NCBI GenBank assembly: GCA_964574875.1
Contig: CAZNOX010000001.1
Coordinates: forward strand, 124,001 to 188,000
DNA length: 64,000 nt
Source: DSCS01 sp035391585
Lineage (GTDB): Bacteria > Macinerneyibacteriota > Macinerneyibacteria > Macinerneyibacteriales > DSCS01
Direction: 5' to 3'
Shown: in pieces, positions 25,236-32,612 of the stretch
Layout of the letters: each line of letters opens with the position of its first letter
Position numbering within the stretch: position 1 is the stretch's first letter
Program-made: the position numbers and the translations under genes
The notes under the pieces: model-generated
What the model saw: the letters and a program-made list of their open reading frames with translations, nothing else
Told to the model about the DNA's origin: nothing
Databases searched by the model: none

Positions 25236-25256
25236 TTTCAAATCCTGCGGGCTCAT

Positions 25257-25262
25257 TATAAT
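25257..25262 (+). promoter_or_regulatory. -10 box of the ECF S-component gene
   Basis: TATAAT 19 nt before the ATG at 25282, with a poor -35. An AAGGAG site follows at 25271-25276, so this gene has a short leader and is not leaderless. Confidence 0.5.
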
Positions 25263-25281
25263 AATGAAAAAAGGAGTCCTC

Positions 25282-25869
25282 ATGAGAAACCGTGTCCGGG
25301 CTTTACGCATCACTATTCTTTCTGCGCTCTCTTTTATCCTTATGCTCATCGAGTTTCCCATCCCCCTCTTCCCTCTTTTTCTGAAAATGGATTTTTCCGA
25401 TCTCCCGGCGCTCATCGCCGCCCTCTCCATGGGGCCGCTCAGCGGCGCCGCCGTGGAACTCATCAAAAACATCCTTCACGGGATTCTGGCAGGACACACG
25501 GCTTTTATCGGGGAGACGGCCAATTTCCTTGTGGGGCTCTCCTTTATCCTGACAGCCTCCTTTGTGCACAGACGCTTACGCTCAGAGAAAAAAGCGGTCT
25601 ATGCAGGGCTTGCGGGGACACTGGCCATGTCTGCCTCAGCAGCGGTTCTCAACTTTGTTCTTTTTCTTCCTCTATACGAGACGGTGCTGGGGATCCCTGT
25701 GGAGGCTGTGATCAGGATGGCCTCTTCTGTCAACCGGCTTGTGACAGACAAATGGTCGCTGATCCTCTGGAGCATGGTTCCGTTCAATCTTCTGAAGGGG
25801 ATGATCCTGACTGTGATCCTGTCGCTTTTATACAGAAAACTGGAGGGGATGATAAAGAGGGCCGGATGA
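25282..25869 (+). CDS. ECF transporter S component, RibU-like (probable riboflavin uptake)
   Basis: A 195-residue membrane protein with five to six hydrophobic segments. The first half matches RibU-type substrate-capture proteins: EFPIPLFPLFLKMDFSDLP, then GPLSGAAVELIKNILH. S components bind a vitamin and use a shared EcfAA'T energising module, which is not in this window. No FMN riboswitch was found in the short upstream region. The ATG at 25282 has AAGGAG with 5-nt spacing; a much longer open frame upstream is not coding. Riboflavin is the likeliest ligand, not certain. Confidence 0.8.
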   Translation: MRNRVRALRITILSALSFILMLIEFPIPLFPLFLKMDFSDLPALIAALSMGPLSGAAVELIKNILHGILAGHTAFIGETANFLVGLSFILTASFVHRRLRSEKKAVYAGLAGTLAMSASAAVLNFVLFLPLYETVLGIPVEAVIRMASSVNRLVTDKWSLILWSMVPFNLLKGMILTVILSLLYRKLEGMIKRAG

Positions 25870-25880
25870 GCCCGGCCCTC
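25857..25880. terminator. Hairpin between convergent ECF and TPR genes
   Basis: GAGGGCCGG (25857-25865) pairs with CCGGCCCTC (25872-25880). The ECF stop codon lies in the loop. No long U tract follows on either strand, so it is a probable bidirectional terminator of moderate confidence. Confidence 0.6.
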
Positions 25881-25894
25881 TCTATGTGAACCTG

Positions 25895-26836
25895 TTATTG
25901 ATTCAGCTTTTCATTGAGGCGTTTGAGATGTTCCTGGTCGCGGTAGATCCTCATAAACCCGGCCTTACGGTCCACCTCGATCATCTTTTCCCTGTAGTCG
26001 ATGGCTTTGGGATAGTCTTTCTTTTTCTCATAGAGGAAAGAAAGATTCTCATAATTCTGCAGGATCTTGGAAAAGACTCCGATCTTGAGGTTGATGTCCA
26101 ATGACTTCAGATAATTCTCCCTGGCCTGGTCATAGTCTCCCATGGTCTCATAGATGATGCCGAGGTTCTGGTAGTCATCAGCCAGGTTCCCTTTGTAGGG
26201 AAGCTGAGCATCGTACTTGATGGCATAGTTCAGATACTCGATGGCCTTGGTGTAATTATCATCGTTGTAATGATAAGAGGCCAGGTTGTTGTAGGCGATG
26301 CCTAACCCTTCGATGTGGTTGATCTCCTGATTGGCCCACAGGGCCTTCCGGTAGAAGAGCTGGGCGAACTTCTTGTTCCCGAGGATATAATAGATATTGG
26401 CGATATTATTATACTCCCGGGCCATGCCATACTTCAGGTTAAAAGCCTCATCAATAATCAGGGCTTTTTGGTAATAATCCAGGGCCTTCTGGTAGTTCCC
26501 TTTCATCTTATAGATAACACCGATGTTGTTATAGGCCCAGGCGATATTGACGGTATCTCTCGATTTATCAGCAGCCTGGATCCCTTTGTCGTAGAACTCG
26601 ATGGCCTTATCATAGTTTTCAAGGGCCATATAGACGCGTCCCATGAGGATATTGGCTTTGGAGCCCAGGGCACCGTCCTGGAGGACTTTTTCAGCCATAT
26701 CCGCGGCTTCCATATAATTTCCGTTATAAAAGAGTTCTTCCGCTTTCTTATAGATGCCCTCGGAAGTCATCTCCTGGGGGAGAGCCGACAGGACCATTAC
26801 CAGTGCAAGCAGCACAAGGACAACTGTTTTTCTCAT
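25895..26836 (-). CDS. Exported tetratricopeptide-repeat protein
   Basis: A 313-residue protein. A signal peptide (about 1-20, ending LSALPQ) is followed by about seven to eight TPR units filling the rest (repeated A-NN-IG-IY---G-Y-KA-DYY-KAL patterns). It is probably a periplasmic or surface scaffold. The gene diverges from a membrane-bound LuxR-type regulator. An ACTTAAGT motif sits 4 bp upstream of its -35 box, and the same motif lies upstream of the regulator's promoter, so the two genes are likely co-controlled. SD AGGAGG precedes the ATG. Confidence 0.85.
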   Translation of the reverse strand: MRKTVVLVLLALVMVLSALPQEMTSEGIYKKAEELFYNGNYMEAADMAEKVLQDGALGSKANILMGRVYMALENYDKAIEFYDKGIQAADKSRDTVNIAWAYNNIGVIYKMKGNYQKALDYYQKALIIDEAFNLKYGMAREYNNIANIYYILGNKKFAQLFYRKALWANQEINHIEGLGIAYNNLASYHYNDDNYTKAIEYLNYAIKYDAQLPYKGNLADDYQNLGIIYETMGDYDQARENYLKSLDINLKIGVFSKILQNYENLSFLYEKKKDYPKAIDYREKMIEVDRKAGFMRIYRDQEHLKRLNEKLNQ

Positions 26837-26862
26837 AATCCACCTCCTGTGGTTGATGCTTC

Positions 26863-26891
26863 ATTATCCGTCCTCTTGTGCGGGGGTTCAA
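26863..26891 (-). promoter_or_regulatory. Promoter of the TPR gene
   Basis: TTGAAC (26891-26886), a 17-nt spacer and GATAAT (26868-26863) on the minus strand, about 26 nt before the ATG at 26836. Confidence 0.65.
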
Positions 26892-26895
26892 TGAA

Positions 26896-26965
26896 ACTTA
26901 AGTGTGCTTTCGGATTCAGAAAATGATACTTCCGTTCATGGTCTCAAGTGATACTTAAGTATCAC
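26896..26965. promoter_or_regulatory. Shared operator: two ACTTAAGT dyads and a half site
   Basis: A perfect 18-bp palindrome at 26948-26965 (GTGATACTT and its inverse) and a second core ACTTAAGT at 26896-26903, with a half site TGATACTT at 26924-26931. One dyad abuts the -35 of each divergent promoter. It is a likely binding site of the adjacent LuxR-type protein; this is an inference. Confidence 0.7.
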
Positions 26966-26975
26966 CTCCCCTTTC

Positions 26976-27004
26976 TTGACACCCTTCTCAGGGGGGAGTA
27001 AGAT
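26976..27004 (+). promoter_or_regulatory. Promoter of the membrane LuxR-type gene
   Basis: TTGACA (26976-26981), a 17-nt spacer and TAAGAT (26999-27004), 8 nt before the ATG at 27013. Consensus -35. The mRNA is predicted leaderless or nearly so. Confidence 0.78.
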
Positions 27005-27012
27005 TTTATCAT

Positions 27013-27945
27013 ATGGAACATATTGTGATTTTTCTCAAGTTCATCAGTATCATCTTCGGGTTCGGGCTTCTTGTCTCCATCAATCAGCTGCGCACCCGTT
27101 ATAAACAGACATTTCTGGACTACACCTTCTTTTTCTACCTCTTCGCCCTCCTCTCTCTCCTTTTTCAGCTTGTTATAAAATATACTGCCACGAATCTTCT
27201 CATGGGCGGAGATTTCAGCTCATTCCTGACGCTCAACCTGGTTTATATCGTCTCTTTACTCGGATTCACTCTTCTTTCTTCCTATAATTATGTCCTCATG
27301 ACGCTCCGCTTTCTCCACGAGGAGTTCGAAAGGGCTGTGGCTATTATCTTTATCGTCATCTCTGCCGCACTCATCCTTGTCTTCCTTTTTTTCACACGGA
27401 TCTACATCCTGACAAAGAGCTCTCTGATGATCTCCTCGTTCACCGTCGTCGCAGTCAAAGTGCTTCTTTTCATCATGATCCTCTCCAACATCAGGCTCCT
27501 TCTTTCCCTGGGACGGATCAGGTCAAAACAGCGCACGTTCCTTGTGCTGATCCTGGCTGCTTTTTATACCCTTCTCTTCACGTTTCATCTCCTGACCTTC
27601 CAGATGATCATCACCCGCCAGGCGGGCTTCCCCAGTGCTCTTTTCTATCTCCTTCTCAACGGGATCCCTCTCCTTCTCCTGAGAAAACTCTCCACAAACT
27701 ATTTCGGGCAGATCATCCATGATGAAAAAAAAGAGGAACGCCTCCAGGGCCTCTTTCAGTCGAAGAATATTTCAAAGAGAGAGAGTGAGATCATCCGCTA
27801 TGTCTGTGAAGGCATGAGCAACAAGCAGATCGCCTGGGACCTCTCCCTGTCAGAACAGACGGTGAAACACCATATTTACAATATCTATCAGAAATTCGGC
27901 ATCAACAGCCGTGTGGAACTCATCAACATCATTCACTCAGCGTGA
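27013..27945 (+). CDS. Membrane-anchored LuxR-type transcriptional regulator
   Basis: A 310-residue protein. Residues 1-235 contain about seven hydrophobic segments and no recognisable sensor domain. Residues 254-308 are a LuxR/FixJ helix-turn-helix (SKRESEIIRYVCEGMSNKQI, then LSLSEQTVKHHI). It probably senses a membrane or extracellular signal and binds DNA while anchored. The start lies 8 nt after a -10 box without a Shine-Dalgarno. It is divergent from the exported TPR gene with shared dyads between. Its last 13 nt overlap the convergent deoC. Confidence 0.85.
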   Translation: MEHIVIFLKFISIIFGFGLLVSINQLRTRYKQTFLDYTFFFYLFALLSLLFQLVIKYTATNLLMGGDFSSFLTLNLVYIVSLLGFTLLSSYNYVLMTLRFLHEEFERAVAIIFIVISAALILVFLFFTRIYILTKSSLMISSFTVVAVKVLLFIMILSNIRLLLSLGRIRSKQRTFLVLILAAFYTLLFTFHLLTFQMIITRQAGFPSALFYLLLNGIPLLLLRKLSTNYFGQIIHDEKKEERLQGLFQSKNISKRESEIIRYVCEGMSNKQIAWDLSLSEQTVKHHIYNIYQKFGINSRVELINIIHSA

Positions 27946-28712
27946 TCCCGGCTCAAGAGAGCCGGCCCTGAGCTGGTTCCCAGACGGTCAGCTCCCGCAC
28001 GGATCATGGCAAGGGCCGTATCCCGGCTCCTGATCCCCCCTGCAGCTTTGACTCCGCACAGCCTCCCGGCCACATCACACAGAAGAGCGACATCTTCGAC
28101 AGCCGCCTTACCGTTGACCCCCGTTGATGTCTTGAGATAATCAGCCCCTGAAACAAAGGCGAGGAGAGCCGCATCTCTTTTCCGGAGGTCATCCATCCGG
28201 GAGAGCTCCAGAATCACCTTCACAACCCCGGCTGAAGCCTGTTTCACCGCCATGAGGTCTTCGAGGACAGCCGGGTAGTCTCCGGAAAGAAAGAGGCCCA
28301 GCGGCATGACGATATCCACTTCGTCACACCCGTTTTTGAAAGCATCGGCCACAGCAGTGACCCGGGCGGTTGTGAGTTCCCCACCGCCTGGAAAATCGAT
28401 GACCACACTGATGCGGAAATCCGCCCCCTCACGGTCACGGACCTCTCTGGCCAGAGGGATCCAGCAGGGAAAAAGGCAGACGGCGCCGAACCTGAACCGG
28501 ACGGCTTCACTGCACACGCGCCTGATATCTTCACGGGTTGCAAAGGGATCCAGCAGCGTATGGTCGATCTTCTGAGCAAGGCCCTCTTCTTCTGCTCCCC
28601 CGCGGGGAACGGATGTTTCAAGGGCAGTCAGGGCTTTCCATCGCTCAGGGACACCTCTTTTAAGGAGAGTGTCCAGTTCAGAGACACGCTCATGCCATAA
28701 TTCCTTTTTCAC
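27933..28712 (-). CDS. deoC: Deoxyribose-phosphate aldolase
   Basis: Cleaves 2-deoxyribose-5-phosphate to glyceraldehyde-3-phosphate and acetaldehyde in deoxynucleoside catabolism. The 259-residue TIM barrel has the Schiff-base Lys K194 in DYLKTSTG, and the KIDHTLLDP and AAGGIRS blocks. A 45-residue N-terminal extension precedes the usual start of the fold. The start is GTG at 28712, with GAGGAG four bases upstream. It works with the purine nucleoside phosphorylase at 11.3-12.1 kb, though they are not adjacent. Confidence 0.93.
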   Translation of the reverse strand: MKKELWHERVSELDTLLKRGVPERWKALTALETSVPRGGAEEEGLAQKIDHTLLDPFATREDIRRVCSEAVRFRFGAVCLFPCWIPLAREVRDREGADFRISVVIDFPGGGELTTARVTAVADAFKNGCDEVDIVMPLGLFLSGDYPAVLEDLMAVKQASAGVVKVILELSRMDDLRKRDAALLAFVSGADYLKTSTGVNGKAAVEDVALLCDVAGRLCGVKAAGGIRSRDTALAMIRAGADRLGTSSGPALLSRDHAE

Positions 28713-28731
28713 AGGGCTCCTCTCTTTCTTC

Positions 28732-28760
28732 TTACGACAAGAATAAACTTCTGCTATACT
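28732..28760 (+). promoter_or_regulatory. Promoter of the PAS-GGDEF gene
   Basis: TTACGA (28732-28737), a 17-nt spacer and TATACT (28755-28760), followed by an AAGGAG site and the ATG at 28777. Confidence 0.6.
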
Positions 28761-28776
28761 TTATCAAGGAGTTTAT

Positions 28777-29685
28777 ATGAATATTCTGAAGGATAAATCG
28801 CTGATCACCCTGTTGAACAGGATCAATGACGGCCTCTATATCGTGGACCGTGACCGGACCATTCTTTTCTGGAACCGTCAGGCTGAACTCATCACGGGGT
28901 ATGACGCTTCAGAAGTCCTCCACTCCCATTGTTATGACAACATCCTTATGCATGTGGACCATGAAGGCAAGATCCTTTGTCATGGGGGATGTCCCCTTCA
29001 CGCGACGATGGATGACGGACAGGAGAGGAGCACCACGGTCTATCTTCATCATAAAGAGGGCCATCGTGTCCCTGTGGCCGTAACGGTCATCCCTCTTTAT
29101 GATAAGAAAGGCGCTGTGGAAGGAGCCGCCGAGTTTTTTACCGACAAATCCCAGCGCCAGCATCTTGAAGAAGAGATCAGTTTTCTCAAAAGCCAGGTCC
29201 TCTACGACACACTCACCACCCTCCCCAACAGGCGCTTCCTGGATACAGCCATTAATAATCTCCTGAATGAGACCCGCCATTACCAGATGACCTTCGGCCT
29301 GGTCTTCTTCGATATCGATGATTTCAAGCATATCAATGACACCTACAGCCACCTCTTCGGCGACAAGGTCCTGAAGATCCTGTCAACCACATTGAACAAG
29401 AATATCCGCTCATCGGACATTGCAGGACGATGGGGCGGAGAAGAGTTCATCATTCTGCTCAAATATGTCAATTCTGATTCTCTCATGGAAAAAGCGGAAA
29501 AGCTGAGGATGCTCGTCTCCCGTTCCCGCTACAGGACGAGTGAAGGGGAGAATGTCAAGGTGACCATTTCCGGGGGAGCCACACTGGCCCGCCGGGATGA
29601 CTCTGCTGTGACTCTCCTCAAACGGGCGGACACCCTGTTGTACCAGAGCAAAAACACAGGGAAAAACAAAATCACGGCGGGGTGA
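28777..29685 (+). CDS. PAS-GGDEF diguanylate cyclase with a Cys-rich PAS domain
   Basis: A 302-residue soluble protein. The N-terminal PAS domain (about 8-130) contains C52, C68 and C72 in an HC...CHGGCPL pattern. The catalytic domain (about 140-302) has GGEEF (220-224). An intact inhibitory I-site, RSSD (211-214), lies five residues before it. It should therefore make c-di-GMP from two GTP with product inhibition. The Cys cluster may bind a metal, haem or Fe-S, or act as a redox switch; this is inference. It overlaps or abuts the DUF554 gene (GTGA). Confidence 0.9.
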   Translation: MNILKDKSLITLLNRINDGLYIVDRDRTILFWNRQAELITGYDASEVLHSHCYDNILMHVDHEGKILCHGGCPLHATMDDGQERSTTVYLHHKEGHRVPVAVTVIPLYDKKGAVEGAAEFFTDKSQRQHLEEEISFLKSQVLYDTLTTLPNRRFLDTAINNLLNETRHYQMTFGLVFFDIDDFKHINDTYSHLFGDKVLKILSTTLNKNIRSSDIAGRWGGEEFIILLKYVNSDSLMEKAEKLRMLVSRSRYRTSEGENVKVTISGGATLARRDDSAVTLLKRADTLLYQSKNTGKNKITAG

Positions 29686-29690
29686 TCCGT

Positions 29691-30362
29691 ATGCCCTGGG
29701 GATCGTTGATCAATGGGATCGCTGTGATCGCCGGCAGCCTCTTCGGTCTTTTCATAGGGAAAAAATACCCGGAAAACATCCGTCTTGTGGTCATGGACGG
29801 GGTGGGCCTGGCCAGCCTTTTTCTCGGCCTTTCCATGGCTCTGAAATCCCAGAATGCCCTCATCGTCATCTTCAGCCTTCTCATCGGCGGGATCCTTGGA
29901 GAGCTTTTTTCTCTTCATGACCGCGTTGAACATCTCACCCGCCGTATGGGCCGTCATACAAGGGATGCGGGACTCTTCTCTGAAGGCCTCCTTACGGCCT
30001 TTCTCATCTTCTGCATGGGCTCCATGACCATCGTCGGTGCCATTGAAGAGGGGATCAGCGGTGACCGGAGTCTCCTTCTGACAAAATCCATCCTGGATGC
30101 CTTTACATCCGTGGCCCTGGCGTCCACTTTCGGAGCAGGCGTCCTCTTCTCCGCCATCCCCCTTTTCCTCTTTCAGGGGGGGATCACCCTGACAGCTGCT
30201 CTCTCCCGAAGCTTCTTCTCAGAGGCTCTTGTCTCCAATCTCACGGGAACAGGAGGTCTGATGATCATCGCACTGGGACTCAACATCCTCAATATCAAGA
30301 AAATCAAAGTCCTGAACTATATCCCGGCCCTTCTGGTCGCCGCCGCCGCCACTCTTCTCTAA
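29691..30362 (+). CDS. DUF554 (YqgA/YdfK-type) membrane protein
   Basis: A 223-residue inner-membrane protein with six to seven hydrophobic segments. It carries the DUF554 pattern: GSLINGIAVIAGSLFG start, FCMGSMTIVGAIEEGISGD in the middle, and TGTGGLMIIALGLNIL near the end. Function is unknown. An alternative GTG start at 29682 would overlap the diguanylate cyclase stop by 4 nt. The ATG at 29691 gives the usual family N-terminus. It forms a two-gene unit with the cyclase. Confidence 0.85.
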   Translation: MPWGSLINGIAVIAGSLFGLFIGKKYPENIRLVVMDGVGLASLFLGLSMALKSQNALIVIFSLLIGGILGELFSLHDRVEHLTRRMGRHTRDAGLFSEGLLTAFLIFCMGSMTIVGAIEEGISGDRSLLLTKSILDAFTSVALASTFGAGVLFSAIPLFLFQGGITLTAALSRSFFSEALVSNLTGTGGLMIIALGLNILNIKKIKVLNYIPALLVAAAATLL

Positions 30363-30368
30363 GCCTCC

Positions 30369-30397
30369 TTGCAAGATAAGGCTCCGGGACGTATAAT
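30369..30397 (+). promoter_or_regulatory. Promoter of the 121-residue protein gene
   Basis: TTGCAA (30369-30374), a 17-nt spacer and TATAAT (30392-30397). An AAAGGAGG Shine-Dalgarno follows before the ATG at 30419. Confidence 0.75.
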
Positions 30398-30418
30398 AAG
30401 GGAAACAAAGGAGGTTTT

Positions 30419-30784
30419 ATGAGCAGGACACTCTCTTTCACAAGTCATGCCAGGGTTTATTTTTCCGAATTACGGGAACGGCTGAACCAGACTGAACGCC
30501 CCCTGGAGGCTCTTAAAGAGTTTTCCGTGGCAGCGACGTCATTTCTCACAAAGGCATGCGAGGAGAAAGGAGTGACACTTCCCGGAGAGGCGGTGACCCT
30601 CACCCCGGGAGAAGACGACCTTTTCATGATCCACAGTGATCTCCTGAGTCAGGAGACTTTTCAAAAGCTGTGGACCGATTCAGATCTTCCCCATATCATC
30701 TCCCAGATGGCTGAACAGGCCACAAACCGCTGGATCCATCTTTCGAAGCATCAGGAAAAGACCAATAAAAAGATCCGGGGTTGA
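30419..30784 (+). CDS. Hypothetical soluble protein, 121 residues
   Basis: I do not recognise the family. The protein is mostly helical and charged, with a short beta-like middle (LPGEAVTLTPGEDDLFMI), no signal peptide and no membrane segment. It is a real gene: a near-consensus promoter, AAAGGAGG four bases before the ATG, and codon use like its neighbours. It lies alone between the DUF554 gene and the convergent exonuclease. Confidence 0.7.
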   Translation: MSRTLSFTSHARVYFSELRERLNQTERPLEALKEFSVAATSFLTKACEEKGVTLPGEAVTLTPGEDDLFMIHSDLLSQETFQKLWTDSDLPHIISQMAEQATNRWIHLSKHQEKTNKKIRG

Positions 30785-30801
30785 CACCATCCGCAGGAGC
30801 C

Positions 30802-31380
30802 CTATCCTTCGGCTAAAAACCGATGAGCTCCGGCATGCTTCGATTTGAGCATCCCCAGAAAAATGTCCCTTGCCAGAGTCGCATCATAGAGGCCGTTATG
30901 AGCCTGGCTCTGATCATAATCCAACCCGTAGTAGAGAGCAGCCTCTCTCAGTGTGGGGAATTTATAACCGCCATGGGAGCGTCGGGGTAATTTCAGGACA
31001 GACGTATTCTCCTTCATGGTACAGAACTGCTTCTCCGGAATAAAGGGAAGAAATGCTGTATCAAAATCGATATTATGGGCCACCCAGTGGCTGCACCCGA
31101 AAGAAAAGGCAAAGAGGTCGTCATCCCCGGTAAAATAACGGGCATATTCAGCCATCTGGTTTACCCGGTTTTCCTCGATGATATCCGGAGAAAGGCCATG
31201 GACTTCAAAGGCTTTCATGTTGAACGATTCCAGGGCATGGTAATACCTGTGGAAGATATGGATGGGAATGGCTTCTCCCTGGTCATTGACCCTGCATTTG
31301 ATCAACGCCGCTTCAAGGACACTGCTTCCGGCAAACCCGTTTGTCTCAAAATCGAAAAAGATGACCAGACGCGAATTCAT
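30802..31380 (-). CDS. DnaQ-like 3'-5' exonuclease (DEDDh)
   Basis: A 192-residue exonuclease-fold protein. Exo I is FFDFETNG (Asp and Glu), Exo II is HNIDFD, and Exo III is HNGLYDA with the DEDDh His. No polymerase or BRCT domain is attached, so it may be a stand-alone exonuclease acting on DNA or RNA ends. The ATG at 31380 is preferred: a TAGAAT -10 ends 8 nt upstream, with no Shine-Dalgarno. It is divergent from the Xaa-Pro peptidase. Confidence 0.85.
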   Translation of the reverse strand: MNSRLVIFFDFETNGFAGSSVLEAALIKCRVNDQGEAIPIHIFHRYYHALESFNMKAFEVHGLSPDIIEENRVNQMAEYARYFTGDDDLFAFSFGCSHWVAHNIDFDTAFLPFIPEKQFCTMKENTSVLKLPRRSHGGYKFPTLREAALYYGLDYDQSQAHNGLYDATLARDIFLGMLKSKHAGAHRFLAEG

Positions 31381-31388
31381 AGACAACA

Positions 31389-31417
31389 ATTCTATCAAAA
31401 AAGAGGAGCACAGGCAA
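31389..31417 (-). promoter_or_regulatory. Promoter of the DnaQ-like gene, likely leaderless
   Basis: TTGCCT (31417-31412), a 17-nt spacer and TAGAAT (31394-31389) with an extended TGA. The start codon is 8 nt downstream. Confidence 0.7.
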
Positions 31418-31481
31418 CAGAGAAAGGCTCTTGCAGGCCGGGGTGAAAACCTCTATTGTAGAACAAACAGGAGGAACTGAT

Positions 31482-32546
31482 ATGGACAGTCAACGTCTTC
31501 AGCGTGTCATGGAATCCATGAACCGGTCTCAGAGCAGCCAGATGCTTCTCACCTCTCCATCGAACATCTTTTATCTCACAGGGATCTCTTTCGATCCGGG
31601 GGAGCGTTTTGCAGGACTCCTCCTGGCCCGGGGCGAAGCCCCTCTGTTCTTCTGCAACCGCCTCTTCCCCCAGGGAGAAGACTCCCCGTACGAGACCATC
31701 TGGCATGAGGACGGAGAAGACCCGTTCAGAGGAGTCGTGAACCGTCTGTCCCGCTCTGCTCCCCTGGCTGTGGACAAAGACTGTCCCGCCCGGTTTCTCT
31801 TCCCTCTCCTGGAGTCTTCTGTCTCTCTTGCTAACGCCTCTCCTCTCATCGACAGGGTGAGGATGATCAAAGACGTCAAAGAGATCACTCTGATGAAGGA
31901 GGCGTCCCGCCTGAACGACAAAGCCCTGGGATTTCTTGCTGAGTGTTTCCATCCTGAAACGACGGAAAAGGAGCTTGTGAGAAAGCTGGATGAATTCTAC
32001 TCCGGACACGACTCGTCCTTCTCTTTTGCCCCGCTCATCGCTTTCGGCAGCCACGCTGCTGTCCCCCATCATGAGAGCGGCCACGGGACTCCTGTTCCCG
32101 GCAGCAGCGTCCTTTTTGATATCGGAGGACGGACAAAGGGCTACTGCTCCGATATGACGCGGACCTTCTCCTTCGGGCAACCCGGCCCCAAGCTTAAAGA
32201 GATCTATGCGATTGTCCTGGAAGCGAATCTGGCTGCAGAATCTGTGATCAGGCCCGGGACCCCCTTCTCGGAGATCGACAGGGCGGCCAGAGATGTCATC
32301 ACTCAAAAGGGATACGGAGAGTACTTCACCCACAGGACAGGCCATCATATCGGGATCGATGTCCATGAGTTCCCGGATGTGAGCCTGGCCAATCCCATGG
32401 CTGCAGAAGCCGGCATGATCTTCTCTGTGGAACCGGGGATCTATCTTCCCGGAGAGTGCGGCGTTCGTATTGAAGACCTTGTGCTGGTCACAGAAAACGG
32501 GGTTGAGATCCTGAACCGATATCCCAAAGAACTGATCCGCCTTTAA
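31482..32546 (+). CDS. Xaa-Pro aminopeptidase/dipeptidase (M24B)
   Basis: A 354-residue metallopeptidase. It has an N-terminal creatinase-type domain (about 1-125) and a C-terminal pita-bread domain. The dinuclear metal ligands are visible: Asp in FDIGG and SDMTRTF, His in TGHHIGIDVHE, and Glu in VEPGIY and RIEDLV. It removes residues before proline from peptides in the cytosol. The ATG at 31482 has AGGAGG upstream; an ATG 17 codons earlier is not supported. A hairpin after it separates it from nrdJ. Confidence 0.92.
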   Translation: MDSQRLQRVMESMNRSQSSQMLLTSPSNIFYLTGISFDPGERFAGLLLARGEAPLFFCNRLFPQGEDSPYETIWHEDGEDPFRGVVNRLSRSAPLAVDKDCPARFLFPLLESSVSLANASPLIDRVRMIKDVKEITLMKEASRLNDKALGFLAECFHPETTEKELVRKLDEFYSGHDSSFSFAPLIAFGSHAAVPHHESGHGTPVPGSSVLFDIGGRTKGYCSDMTRTFSFGQPGPKLKEIYAIVLEANLAAESVIRPGTPFSEIDRAARDVITQKGYGEYFTHRTGHHIGIDVHEFPDVSLANPMAAEAGMIFSVEPGIYLPGECGVRIEDLVLVTENGVEILNRYPKELIRL

Positions 32547-32578
32547 GACGAGGCATCGGAATCTTCACGGAGGAGCAA

Positions 32579-32605
32579 CAAGGCCGCAGCTGAACTGCGG
32601 CCTTG
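32579..32605. terminator. Hairpin between the convergent peptidase and nrdJ genes
   Basis: Perfect 11-bp stem (32579-32589 with 32595-32605) and a CTGAA loop. No U tract on either side. It lies between two 3' ends, so it probably serves both transcripts. Confidence 0.65.
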
Positions 32606-32612
32606 CTGATGA

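Noticed and set aside
25186..25281. Possible FMN riboswitch before the RibU-like gene.
   Set aside because: The -10 box lies 19 nt before the start, so there is no leader to hold one, and no FMN-element sequence was seen.
31395..32366. Long minus-strand open frame (323 codons) opposite the Xaa-Pro peptidase.
   Set aside because: The plus strand carries all M24 metal ligands; the minus frame has no motif.
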